This document shows positions 16,438 to 23,848 of a DNA stretch of 28,292 nucleotides, in pieces. Source of the DNA: an uncultured Pedobacter sp. (GTDB taxonomy: Bacteria > Bacteroidota > Bacteroidia > Sphingobacteriales > Sphingobacteriaceae); NCBI RefSeq assembly GCF_946479715.1, contig NZ_CAMLHF010000052.1, positions 1 to 28,292 on the forward strand, read 5' to 3'. The position numbers and the translations under genes are program-made. The notes under the pieces are model-generated. The model was not told the DNA's origin. It searched no databases and was given only the letters and a program-made list of their open reading frames with translations. Numbering within the stretch: position 1 is the first letter of the stretch; each line of letters begins with the position of its first letter.

Positions 16438-17246
16438 TGAAAACCAGAGCAATAACCGCGTTCTTTTTTACCATAGTGATGTTGGGATCCATCTTTTTAG
16501 GTGGCTATACCTTTACTTTTTTTTACCTGCTTTTAAGTCTTGCCGCGCTATTTGAATTCTTTAAACTGATCAAAACAGCGGGAATAAGACCACACAGAAA
16601 TATTGCGCTTTTTGCAGCTACACTAGTATTTTTAATGACCGCAGGATACCATTACCTGCAATTTGAAACCAAATACCTGTTGCTGTTAGTGCCACTTCTA
16701 TTTTCAGTATTCATCAGCGAACTCTATAAAAAAGATAAAATACCGTTTGCCAATATATCCTATACTTTTGTAGGATTTGTATATGTAACAACCCCATTTT
16801 GTTTCTTTTATTCGCTTGGGTTTCTAGCCAGCAGTCCTGAATATAGCTTTCATTTACCGCTGTCCTTTTTACTGATGCTATGGGCCAACGATACTGGCGC
16901 TTACCTTTTTGGAATGAAATTCGGCAAAACACGACTTTTTGAGCGTCATTCGCCAAAAAAATCATGGGAAGGTTTCTTTGGAGGGATGTTTACCAGCGTG
17001 CTCGCATCTTACCTTATATCTTTACAATTTACAGAAATAAACAGCTGGGTTTGGGCCGGAATGGCACTTTTAATAGCAAGCTTTGGCACACTTGGAGATC
17101 TTGTAGAATCAATGCTTAAACGAAGCCTTAACGTTAAGGATTCAGGCACTTTTTTGCCTGGACATGGTGGCTTGTTGGATCGGTTTGATGGTCTTTTAAT
17201 TGCCGCCCCAGTGGTATACGCTTATTTATATCTTTTACTACATTAA
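16437..17246 (+). CDS. cdsA: Phosphatidate cytidylyltransferase CdsA
   Basis: CdsA converts phosphatidic acid and CTP to CDP-diacylglycerol, the precursor of phosphatidylethanolamine and phosphatidylglycerol-type lipids. It is a multi-pass membrane protein (about eight hydrophobic segments in 269 aa). The family signature lies at about 225-251: SMLKRSLNVKDSG, then LPGHGGLLDRFD, with the metal- and substrate-binding Lys-Asp, His-Gly-Gly and Asp-Arg-x-Asp residues all present. The motif NDTGAYLFG (151-159) and SPKKSWEG (172-179) are also typical. Its start codon overlaps the DUF2007 stop by 1 nt. A small repeat array follows. Confidence 0.96.
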   Translation: MKTRAITAFFFTIVMLGSIFLGGYTFTFFYLLLSLAALFEFFKLIKTAGIRPHRNIALFAATLVFLMTAGYHYLQFETKYLLLLVPLLFSVFISELYKKDKIPFANISYTFVGFVYVTTPFCFFYSLGFLASSPEYSFHLPLSFLLMLWANDTGAYLFGMKFGKTRLFERHSPKKSWEGFFGGMFTSVLASYLISLQFTEINSWVWAGMALLIASFGTLGDLVESMLKRSLNVKDSGTFLPGHGGLLDRFDGLLIAAPVVYAYLYLLLH

Positions 17247-17289
17247 AGAAGCTTTTAATTGAATACACGGTGGCTTAATGATACCTGCA

Positions 17290-17360
17290 CAGTGAGTCCA
17301 CGTTATCTCAGTAAAAACGTGGACTTAACGTGGACTCACTGTGGACTCAACGTGGACTTA
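17290..17360. repeat. GTGGACTYA repeat array with 15-bp inverted repeat
   Basis: Five copies of a roughly 9-12-bp unit, core GTGGACTYA, lie in 71 nt. One is inverted (TGAGTCCACGTT, 17293-17304) and four are direct, beginning near 17316, 17327, 17341 and 17349. The outer pair makes a perfect 15-bp inverted repeat, 17290-17304 with 17327-17341, 22 nt apart. The last unit overlaps the stop codon of the convergent DUF3820 gene. It could fold as a terminator-like hairpin between convergent genes, but there is no T-run. Confidence 0.8.
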
Positions 17361-17582
17361 AACGGAACGATTCGGGTTCTTTAATGGTTGAAGCAGATAC
17401 TCCAGGCCATTGAGTTTAATTTCATAAAGTGTAGCAATCATTTCGCCAAGTTTTCCCGGAGGAAAACCTTCTTTATGAAACCAGATCAGATAAGATTCTG
17501 GCAGATCGCATATAATACGCCCTTTATATTTGCCAAATGGCATTTGCATGGTAACCAGATCTTTCAGTATTTGCGGATTCAT
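17358..17582 (-). CDS. DUF3820 family small protein
   Basis: A 74-aa protein with the DUF3820 pattern (also named putative quorum-sensing-regulated virulence factor): MPFGKYKGRIICDLPESYLIWF (14-35 region) and EGFPPGKLGEMIATLYEIKLNGL. Function is not established in this phylum, and the virulence name comes from Pseudomonas homologues. It begins 11 nt after the mfd stop on the same strand and is probably cotranscribed with it. The GTGGACTYA repeat overlaps its stop codon. Confidence 0.83.
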   Translation of the reverse strand: MNPQILKDLVTMQMPFGKYKGRIICDLPESYLIWFHKEGFPPGKLGEMIATLYEIKLNGLEYLLQPLKNPNRSV

Positions 17583-17593
17583 TTCGCTTTAAA

Positions 17594-20500
17594 TTAATTA
17601 ACCACCATTTCGAGCATTTCTACTGCTTCATCAACTGTATTAAGGTTATCAAAGGCAATTCTTAAGCTGTCTTTAACTTCTTTTAAATTACATAGTCGGG
17701 GGTGGATTTGTGCAAAGTGCAATATTTTATTGAACATTGTTGAATCAAAGAACGAAGATTGTTTGTCTGTTATGAAATAACCGCGTAAAGTGCCTTTTTT
17801 GAAGGTTATTTTTTCAAAAGCCAGCTTTTTAGCTACCCATTGCAATCTCAACACATTCAGCATGGTTTTAACAGGCTTTGGAACCGGGCCAAACCGATCT
17901 TTTAAACTTAGCTCAAATGCTTTTAACTGGGTTTCGTTCTCTATTTTAGACAGCTCAGTGTATAGATTATACCGTTCTGTAATGTTGGTTACATAATCGT
18001 CAGGAATGTATAATTCCAAATCAGTATCTATCTGTGTAAAGGTAACAAAGGGACGTTCCGGCTCATCTTTAAAGAGGCCTTTAAACTCATCTGCTTTAAG
18101 CTCCTGTATGGCTTCATCAAGTATTTTATGGTACATTTCGAAACCTATTTCGGCAATAAAGCCACTTTGCTCGGCTCCTAACAGGTTTCCACTGCCGCGG
18201 ATGTCCAAATCCCTCATCGCGATGTTAAAGCCGCTCCCAAGGTCTGAAAACTCTTCTATTGCACTAAGTCTTTTACGGGCCTCAGAGGTTAAGGTTGAAA
18301 GCGGGGGACTAAGCAGGTAACAGAAAGCTTTTTTGTTAGACCGGCCTACCCTGCCACGCATCTGGTGCAGGTCACTTAATCCAAACATATGAGCATGGTT
18401 AATGATGATGGTATTTGCGTTTGGAATGTCCAAACCTGCCTCAATAATTGTTGTGGCAACTAATACGTCCTTTTCGCCATTTATAAAATCAAGCATTACA
18501 TCTTCAAGCGCATCGCCATCAAGCTGCCCGTGGGCTATACCAATGCGTGCTTTTGGAACCAGACGTTGTATTAAACCGCCCAATTGAGGGAGGTCGTTTA
18601 CTCGGTTATGGATAAAGAATACCTGCCCGCCACGATCAAGTTCAAATTGAACGGCTTCCTGAATCAGTTTATCATTAAAAACGTGTAATTCTGTATTTAC
18701 AGCCTGCCTGTTTGGTGGTGGGGTACTCATGATGGAAAGATCCCTCGCTCCCATTAATGAGAAATGGAGCGTACGTGGAATTGGTGTTGCGGTAAGGGTT
18801 AGGGTGTCTACATTCACCCTCAGAGCCTTCAGTTTTTCTTTTGATGCAACGCCGAATTTCTGTTCCTCATCAATGATCATGATGCCCAGATCTTTGAATT
18901 TTACATCCTTGCTCAGCAAACGGTGGGTACCAATAATGATATCTACCTTGCCATCAACAACTGCCGCAAGGGTATCTTTTATCTGTTTGTTGGTTTTAAA
19001 ACGGTTAATATAGTCGACATTGCAGGGGAAGCCTTTTAAACGACCCGAGAAAGTTTTAAAGTGCTGTAACGCCAAAATGGTGGTAGGCACCAGTACTGCT
19101 GCTTGTTTGCCGTTTGCAACGGCTTTAAAGGCAGCACGTATGGCAATCTCTGTTTTACCAAAACCTACATCGCCGCATACAAGTCTATCCATCGGATGTG
19201 GAGCTTCCATGTCTTTTTTAACATCACTTGTGGCCTTTTCCTGATCGGGGGTGTCTTCGTAAATGAAGGAAGCCTCTAATTCTGTTTCCAGGTAGCCATC
19301 GGGATCAAATGCAGTACCAACCTGCGATTTTCTTAGGGCATATAACTTAATCAGGTCGCGGGCTATGTCTTTAACTTTTTTTTTAGTGGTCTTTTTAAGC
19401 TTGTCCCATGCTTCGGTACCTAGCTTGTTCATTTTAGGGGCGGTACCATCTTTTCCGCTGTATTTTGCAATGCGGTTTAGGGAATTGATGTTTACGTAAA
19501 GCAGGTCATTATCGGCATATACCAGTCTGATCATTTCCTGTGTTTTTCCGTTTACTTCTACCTTTTCCAGACCGGCATATTTACCTATTCCATGGTCAAT
19601 ATGGGTCACAAAATCGCCAGGCTTTAAATCTCTGAGTTCTTTTAAAGTTATAGCCTGACTGCGCTGATAGCCTCTTTTGAGCTTGTATTTGTAGAAACGA
19701 TCAAAAATCTGGTGGTCGGTATAAAAGGCCACGTGTTGTTGTGCATCTACAAATCCTTCTCTTAAAGGGATGTTTACCGGAGTAAACTTTGCCGTTTTAT
19801 CTATATCGTCTAATATGGCGTATAAACGTTCGGTTTGCTTGGTTGAGGAGCTAAAGATAAAGTTATGGATACCTTGCTTTTCATTTTCTTTGATGTTGTG
19901 AATAAGCAAGTTAAAGTCTTTATTAAAGGATGGCTGTGGCTTGGTTTCGAACTGAAAAACCTGGTCTGTTTTGTAAAAAAATTGCTTTCCAAATTCAACC
20001 AGAAGAAAATCCTGGAGCATATCGGCCATCATTTTTTCGTCGGTAAAGGCGAATTTAGGGTCAATCCAGTCTTGATTTTCTGCTTTTTCTTTTACTGGCA
20101 AAGCTTTCCAAAGCTCTAAAGCCTTTTTGTAGCCTGATTTAACAATGTCGAGGGTAAATTCTACATCTCTAAACCAAAGCTGGGTGTCTTTTTCTATATA
20201 GTCGAGCAAGCTGATGTTGCTTTCTGTAAGGTATTTTGATTGAACATTTGGGATGATGGTGAAGGTTTTTACATCCTCAACGGACAGCTGACTTTCTATT
20301 TCGAAGGTTCGGATGCTTTCTATTTTATCGCCAAAAAACTCGATACGATATGGCAGATCGTGTGAGAATGAAAAAATATCTACTATACCACCACGGATTG
20401 AAAACTGACCGGGCTCGTAAACGAAATCGGTACGGTTAAAATCGTAGTCTATCAGAAACTCATTTATGAAATCGATTCCTAGTTTAGCACCCAGACTAAT

Positions 20501-20935
20501 TTCTAGGGTATTTTTTTCGAGAAGAGAACGGTTTATTACCTTTTCTGCAAGGGCTTCGGGGTATGTAACTACTATTTTTCCATATTCAGAATGGTGGTTT
20601 AGTTCGTTTAATACTTCGGCCCTGGCCAGTACATTTGCGGTATCAACCTGCGTAAATTCAAAAGCTTTGCGGAAGGAAGAAGGAAATAAAAGTACTTCTT
20701 TATCCAGAATACTTTCCAGATCTGCAAGAAAATAAGATGCCTCTTCCCTATCCGGTAACACAAATAAAATTGGTTTATGGAGCAGAAAATAAGTAGCTGT
20801 TGCAATTGTTGCATCGGCAGAACCAACTAGTCCTTTTAGCTGAAGTTTATTACCTTTGCCCGCATTAAGGGCTTTTGCCAATGCTACAATGCGTTCATCT
20901 GTTTTGTATCTATTAATCAGGTCGCGGATGTTCAC
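17594..20935 (-). CDS. mfd: Transcription-repair coupling factor Mfd
   Basis: Mfd removes RNA polymerase stalled at DNA lesions and recruits UvrA for nucleotide excision repair. From the chosen GTG it is 1113 aa, in the range of the family (about 1100-1170). It has a UvrB-like N-terminal module (YEPGQFSIRGG, about 173-183), the RNA-polymerase-interacting CarD-like domain (LKPGDFVTHIDHG, about 437-449), a RecG-type translocase with Walker A GDVGFGKTE (588-596), Walker B DEEQ (689-692), TATPIPRT and the GRVGRS motif, and the C-terminal TRCF domain. In-frame ATGs further upstream (21049 and nearby) would overlap the divergent DUF2752 gene and the family N-terminus clearly starts at the GTG (VNIRDL). 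DUF3820 follows at 11 nt. Confidence 0.95.
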   Translation of the reverse strand: MNIRDLINRYKTDERIVALAKALNAGKGNKLQLKGLVGSADATIATATYFLLHKPILFVLPDREEASYFLADLESILDKEVLLFPSSFRKAFEFTQVDTANVLARAEVLNELNHHSEYGKIVVTYPEALAEKVINRSLLEKNTLEISLGAKLGIDFINEFLIDYDFNRTDFVYEPGQFSIRGGIVDIFSFSHDLPYRIEFFGDKIESIRTFEIESQLSVEDVKTFTIIPNVQSKYLTESNISLLDYIEKDTQLWFRDVEFTLDIVKSGYKKALELWKALPVKEKAENQDWIDPKFAFTDEKMMADMLQDFLLVEFGKQFFYKTDQVFQFETKPQPSFNKDFNLLIHNIKENEKQGIHNFIFSSSTKQTERLYAILDDIDKTAKFTPVNIPLREGFVDAQQHVAFYTDHQIFDRFYKYKLKRGYQRSQAITLKELRDLKPGDFVTHIDHGIGKYAGLEKVEVNGKTQEMIRLVYADNDLLYVNINSLNRIAKYSGKDGTAPKMNKLGTEAWDKLKKTTKKKVKDIARDLIKLYALRKSQVGTAFDPDGYLETELEASFIYEDTPDQEKATSDVKKDMEAPHPMDRLVCGDVGFGKTEIAIRAAFKAVANGKQAAVLVPTTILALQHFKTFSGRLKGFPCNVDYINRFKTNKQIKDTLAAVVDGKVDIIIGTHRLLSKDVKFKDLGIMIIDEEQKFGVASKEKLKALRVNVDTLTLTATPIPRTLHFSLMGARDLSIMSTPPPNRQAVNTELHVFNDKLIQEAVQFELDRGGQVFFIHNRVNDLPQLGGLIQRLVPKARIGIAHGQLDGDALEDVMLDFINGEKDVLVATTIIEAGLDIPNANTIIINHAHMFGLSDLHQMRGRVGRSNKKAFCYLLSPPLSTLTSEARKRLSAIEEFSDLGSGFNIAMRDLDIRGSGNLLGAEQSGFIAEIGFEMYHKILDEAIQELKADEFKGLFKDEPERPFVTFTQIDTDLELYIPDDYVTNITERYNLYTELSKIENETQLKAFELSLKDRFGPVPKPVKTMLNVLRLQWVAKKLAFEKITFKKGTLRGYFITDKQSSFFDSTMFNKILHFAQIHPRLCNLKEVKDSLRIAFDNLNTVDEAVEMLEMVVN

Positions 20936-20939
20936 AATG

Positions 20940-20947
20940 CAAATGTA
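20940..20947 (-). promoter_or_regulatory. -7 box abutting the mfd start
   Basis: The minus strand reads TACATTTG then CA, an exact TAnnTTTG match, whose last base is only 4 nt before the GTG start codon. Transcription would begin at or next to the GTG, implying a leaderless mRNA or almost no leader. No -33 element is clear. Confidence 0.42.
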
Positions 20948-21014
20948 AGATTTATGATTAGCTTTAGGTGTAACAAAGTCTCTATTAATCAATCTAAAAT
21001 AAAAAGAGGATAAC

Positions 21015-21341
21015 ATGAAAATGCTGAGCCGCATACCATTAGAACTCATTTTTTGGATAACGGCTTTAGTGTTGCTGGGATTAGCGCAACCACAGGTACA
21101 TGGCCATGAACATCACTTTACCCTTTGTCCGCTAGCAAACATGGGGATAGATTGGTGCCCGGGATGTGGAATTGGAAGGGCTTTAACGCAGCTGTTTCAT
21201 GGTAATATTGCAGAGAGCATTAAGCTCCATTGGTTTGGAATACCTGCCCTGCTTATTATTATATACAGGATTGTTGTGCTGATAAAATTAAGAGTTAACA
21301 GGAATAAAATTATAAAATATAAGGAGGAAGGATATGTTTGA
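21015..21341 (+). CDS. DUF2752 domain membrane protein
   Basis: A 108-aa protein of the DUF2752 family, with two membrane helices (about 8-24 and 73-92) and a conserved cysteine-containing loop: HFTLCPLANMGIDWCPGCGIGR (35-56 region), with Cys38, Cys48 and Cys51, then ALTQLFHGN and HWFGIPALL. Function unknown; the CPxCG arrangement resembles a metal-binding site. Its ATG pairs with a second in-frame ATG at codon 3, which could also be the start. It overlaps the TM2 gene by 8 nt and is divergent from mfd. Confidence 0.85.
   Translation: MKMLSRIPLELIFWITALVLLGLAQPQVHGHEHHFTLCPLANMGIDWCPGCGIGRALTQLFHGNIAESIKLHWFGIPALLIIIYRIVVLIKLRVNRNKIIKYKEEGYV
21321..21327 (+). promoter_or_regulatory. Shine-Dalgarno-like AAGGAGG before the TM2 gene
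   Basis: AAGGAGG ends 6 nt before the ATG at 21334, at ideal spacing. It lies inside the DUF2752 reading frame (codons for Lys-Glu-Glu-Gly), so it could be a coding coincidence. Such motifs are rare before genes in Bacteroidota, where the anti-Shine-Dalgarno is largely occluded. Confidence 0.4.
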
Positions 21342-21693
21342 TTCACCATTTATGTCATTGCCGGGTATCACACCTCAGGAATATTCGTACTTGCAAACTG
21401 CAACTACAGGATTTAGTGAACAACAGTTGAGAGGGTTTTTAATGATTTACGGAAGTAAAAGAAGAAATCCGGACGATATGGTGCTGTATTGCATTTTAGG
21501 CTTCTTTGTGCCAGGATTACCAAGGTTTTTGGTAAATCAGATTGGTATGGGAGTGCTGTATTTCTTTACAGTTGGGCTATGTTTTATAGGAACGATTATC
21601 GATTTAATAAACCATAAGACCCTTGCTTTTGAATATAACCAGCGTATGGTGTTTGAAAGTTTACAGATGGTTAAAATGGGGAATATTCAATAG
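21334..21693 (+). CDS. TM2 domain-containing membrane protein
   Basis: A 119-aa protein with a cytosolic N-terminus and a TM2-type helical hairpin: two hydrophobic segments at about 49-63 and 70-90 around a PGLPRFLVNQIGMGVLYF turn. No enzyme motif is seen, and the role is unknown. It overlaps the DUF2752 gene by 8 nt, so the two are likely cotranslated. A strong hairpin follows 27 nt after its stop. Confidence 0.83.
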   Translation: MFDSPFMSLPGITPQEYSYLQTATTGFSEQQLRGFLMIYGSKRRNPDDMVLYCILGFFVPGLPRFLVNQIGMGVLYFFTVGLCFIGTIIDLINHKTLAFEYNQRMVFESLQMVKMGNIQ

Positions 21694-21720
21694 AATAGTA
21701 CACTTCGTGGAGTGGCGGGG

Positions 21721-21776
21721 CGCTTTAAAATAAAAAGAGATTGTACACGTGTGCAATCTCTTTTTATTTTAAAGCG
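21721..21776 (+). terminator. Long hairpin, bidirectional terminator
   Basis: Arms 21721-21748 and 21749-21776 are reverse complements over 28 nt with a single T:G position, so the structure is a long hairpin with essentially no spacer. An A-rich left arm and a T-rich right arm (CTCTTTTTATTTT) give U-tracts in both directions. It follows the DUF2752/TM2 genes and precedes Nif3 by 34 nt. The middle is CACGTG. Confidence 0.8.
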
Positions 21777-21810
21777 AAATTTTGTTGTTCATATTGTAAA
21801 TTTACGTCTT

Positions 21811-22908
21811 ATGAGGTTAGCGATTTTAATAAAGCATTTGGAAGAGTTCGCTCCATTGAATTATCAGGAAGATTATGATAATTCGGGGTTACTGGTTGGA
21901 AATGCTGATCAAGACATACACGGGGCACTTGTTGCCCTGGATTGCACAGAGGCTATTGTAGATGAAGCCATTGCTCAAAACTGTAATTTGATTATCACCC
22001 ATCATCCTATCGTTTTTAAGGGGCTCAAAAAGCTTACAGGAAAAAACTATGTGGAGCGGGTTGTACTTAAAGCCATAAGGCATAATATTGCGCTTTATGC
22101 TATTCATACAAACCTGGATCATGTAAAATATGGTGTTAATGGGGTAATCAGTCAGCGCCTGGGATTAAAAAATATTAAGATATTAAGTCCGAAAACATCT
22201 CTGTTAAAAAAATTGGTGACATTTTGTCCGACTGCTCAGGCTGCTCAAGTAAGATCGGCTTTGTTTGAAGCAGGTGCCGGCCGTATTGGTAATTACAGCG
22301 AGTGCAGTTTTAATGCCGAAGGCACCGGAACGTTTAAGGCTGGAGTGAATACGGATCCCTTTGTTGGGGAAAAAGGCGAGCAGCATCATGAGCCGGAAGT
22401 AAGGATAGAAACTGTTTTTTTAGCTCAGGACGAGAGAAAGGTGCTTTTAGCCTTGTTTGAAAACCATCCTTATGAGGAGGTTGCCTACGATATTTATCCT
22501 TTGGAAAACAGGTTAGATACAGTTGGCGCCGGAATGGTTGGCTGGCTGGAACATGAAATGGATGGAAAAGATTTTCTGCATTTAGTTAAAGACAGAATGG
22601 ATGCCGAGGTGATAAGACATACTAAATTGCTGCCTAAAAGGATTAAAAAGGTTGCTGTTTGTGGCGGGTCGGGCAGTTTTTTGCTTAAAGATGCCATTGC
22701 AGCCGGAGCTGATGCTTTTGTAACAGCAGATTTTAAATACCATGAGTTTTTTGATGCCGATGAAAAATTGGTTATCGCTGATATCGGACACTTTGAAAGT
22801 GAACAATTTACATCTAATTTGTTGATAGATATTATTCAAGAAAAATTTCCTAACTTTGCAATCCGTTTAACGGAGCATAACACAAACCCCATAAATTATT
22901 TCATTTAA
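21811..22908 (+). CDS. Nif3-like dinuclear metal-center protein
   Basis: A 365-aa Nif3/YbgI-family protein (DUF34) with a long insertion of a PII/CutA-like domain in the middle, as in many Gram-positive and Bacteroidota members. Metal ligands are His64-His65 (ITHHPIVF), Asp103 (HTNLD) and His327/Glu331 (GHFESEQF). The C-terminal strand has VTADFKYHEF. Function is unresolved; GTP cyclohydrolase-I-like activity has been claimed for some members but not proven here. The ATG at 21811 is chosen because an upstream in-frame ATG would force translation through the hairpin. The stop overlaps the next start as TAATG, and that neighbour is a usual partner. Confidence 0.93.
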   Translation: MRLAILIKHLEEFAPLNYQEDYDNSGLLVGNADQDIHGALVALDCTEAIVDEAIAQNCNLIITHHPIVFKGLKKLTGKNYVERVVLKAIRHNIALYAIHTNLDHVKYGVNGVISQRLGLKNIKILSPKTSLLKKLVTFCPTAQAAQVRSALFEAGAGRIGNYSECSFNAEGTGTFKAGVNTDPFVGEKGEQHHEPEVRIETVFLAQDERKVLLALFENHPYEEVAYDIYPLENRLDTVGAGMVGWLEHEMDGKDFLHLVKDRMDAEVIRHTKLLPKRIKKVAVCGGSGSFLLKDAIAAGADAFVTADFKYHEFFDADEKLVIADIGHFESEQFTSNLLIDIIQEKFPNFAIRLTEHNTNPINYFI

Positions 22909-23651
22909 TGGAACAAACTGTAGAGCAAAAGCTAAAAGCTTTATACGAATTACAAACTCTTCATACTAAGATCGATAAAATACGTCAGATACGTGGTGAA
23001 TTACCAATGGAAGTGGCTGACCTTGAAGATGAGGTTGAAGGACTGGAAACACGTATACAAAAATTCAAAAGTGAATTGGATGATACTGAAGACGCCATTG
23101 TAACGCGTAAAAATATGATTAAGGAAGCTCAAGGCCTGATCAAAAAATACGAGACCCAATTAAAAGATGTTAAAAACAATCGTGAATATGATGCTTTAAC
23201 TAAAGAGGTTGAGATTCAGACGCTTGAGATTCAGGTTTGCGAGAAAAAGATCAGAGAGTTTGGTTTTGATATCACTCAAAAAACTGAAGTTTACGAAAAA
23301 GCACTTGCTGATTTAGAATCGAGAAGAAAAGATCTTGATATTAAAAAAGGAGAGTTGCAAACAATTACTGCTGAAACTGAAAAAGAAGAGCAGTCGTTGA
23401 GTAAAAAAGCTGAAAAAGCTGAAACTCAAATTGAAGACAGACTTTTAACTGCATATAAGAGATTAAGAGGAAATGCTAATAATGGCCTTGCTGTTGTTAC
23501 TATTGATCGTGATTCATGTTCGGGTTGTTTTAACCAGATTCCTCCTCAACGTCAATTAGATATCCGTCAACGCAAAAAAATCATTGTTTGCGAGCATTGT
23601 GGAAGAATTTTAGTTGATGAGGCACTTACTCAAGAAGAGTTGCCGGCATAA
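22908..23651 (+). CDS. Coiled-coil protein with C-terminal C4 zinc ribbon
   Basis: A 247-aa protein with a long N-terminal coiled coil (about 15-185) followed by a C4 zinc ribbon: Cys204 and Cys207 (CSGC) and Cys228 and Cys231 (CEHCG). This corresponds to the zf-RING_7/DUF164 family that frequently follows Nif3 genes. Nucleic-acid or protein binding is inferred from the ribbon. The start overlaps the Nif3 stop by 1 nt. Transcription likely ends at the strong terminator after 23748. Confidence 0.92.
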   Translation: MEQTVEQKLKALYELQTLHTKIDKIRQIRGELPMEVADLEDEVEGLETRIQKFKSELDDTEDAIVTRKNMIKEAQGLIKKYETQLKDVKNNREYDALTKEVEIQTLEIQVCEKKIREFGFDITQKTEVYEKALADLESRRKDLDIKKGELQTITAETEKEEQSLSKKAEKAETQIEDRLLTAYKRLRGNANNGLAVVTIDRDSCSGCFNQIPPQRQLDIRQRKKIIVCEHCGRILVDEALTQEELPA

Positions 23652-23653
23652 TA

Positions 23654-23742
23654 CGTGCCATCATTCTGAATTTATTTCAGATCCCTCTTGAGTATGTTTT
23701 TGAATAGCCTCTGCTAGATTCTGAAATAAATTCAGAATGACG
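23654..23742. repeat. Dispersed palindromic element, copy 2
   Basis: Left arm 23661-23683 and right arm 23717-23740 pair with one single-base deletion; the shared core ATTCTGAATTTATTTCAG corresponds to ATCCTGAATTTATTTCAG of copy 1. Bases 23654-23660 (CGTGCCA) look like the edge of the element with a small insertion or change relative to the CGTCAT edge of copy 1. It sits between the zinc-ribbon stop and the strong terminator. Confidence 0.8.
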
Positions 23743-23747
23743 AGAGT

Positions 23748-23790
23748 AAAAAGAAGGTGTATCATTATCATATGATACACCTTCTTTTTT
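23748..23790 (+). terminator. Strong intrinsic terminator
   Basis: An 18-bp stem (23748-23765 with 23772-23789) has a 6-nt loop TATCAT and a following T-run (23785-23790). It terminates the Nif3/zinc-ribbon transcripts. The A-rich 5' side could also terminate transcription in the reverse direction. Confidence 0.9.
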
Positions 23791-23848
23791 GTGGAAGAAT
23801 TTTTGCTTGCAGCAAAGCATTAAGATTTAGTTAATCCTTGCCTTAGTT

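Noticed and set aside
19731..19738. CACGTG inside mfd as a third parS site
   Set aside because: Flanks are GGC and TTG rather than GTTN and AAAC, so it does not match beyond the central hexamer.
20851..20858. TACCTTTG on the plus strand inside mfd, as promoter for the DUF2752 gene
   Set aside because: It matches the -7 consensus but is 157 nt before the start, inside coding sequence, with no -33 element; likely coincidental.
20936..21049. Longer mfd start at 21049
   Set aside because: It overlaps the divergent DUF2752 gene and spans the -7 box; the family N-terminus begins at the GTG at 20935.
21712..21810. Upstream ATG extension of the Nif3 gene
   Set aside because: It would translate through the 56-nt hairpin and add 33 residues not expected in the family; the ATG at 21811 starts the conserved sequence.
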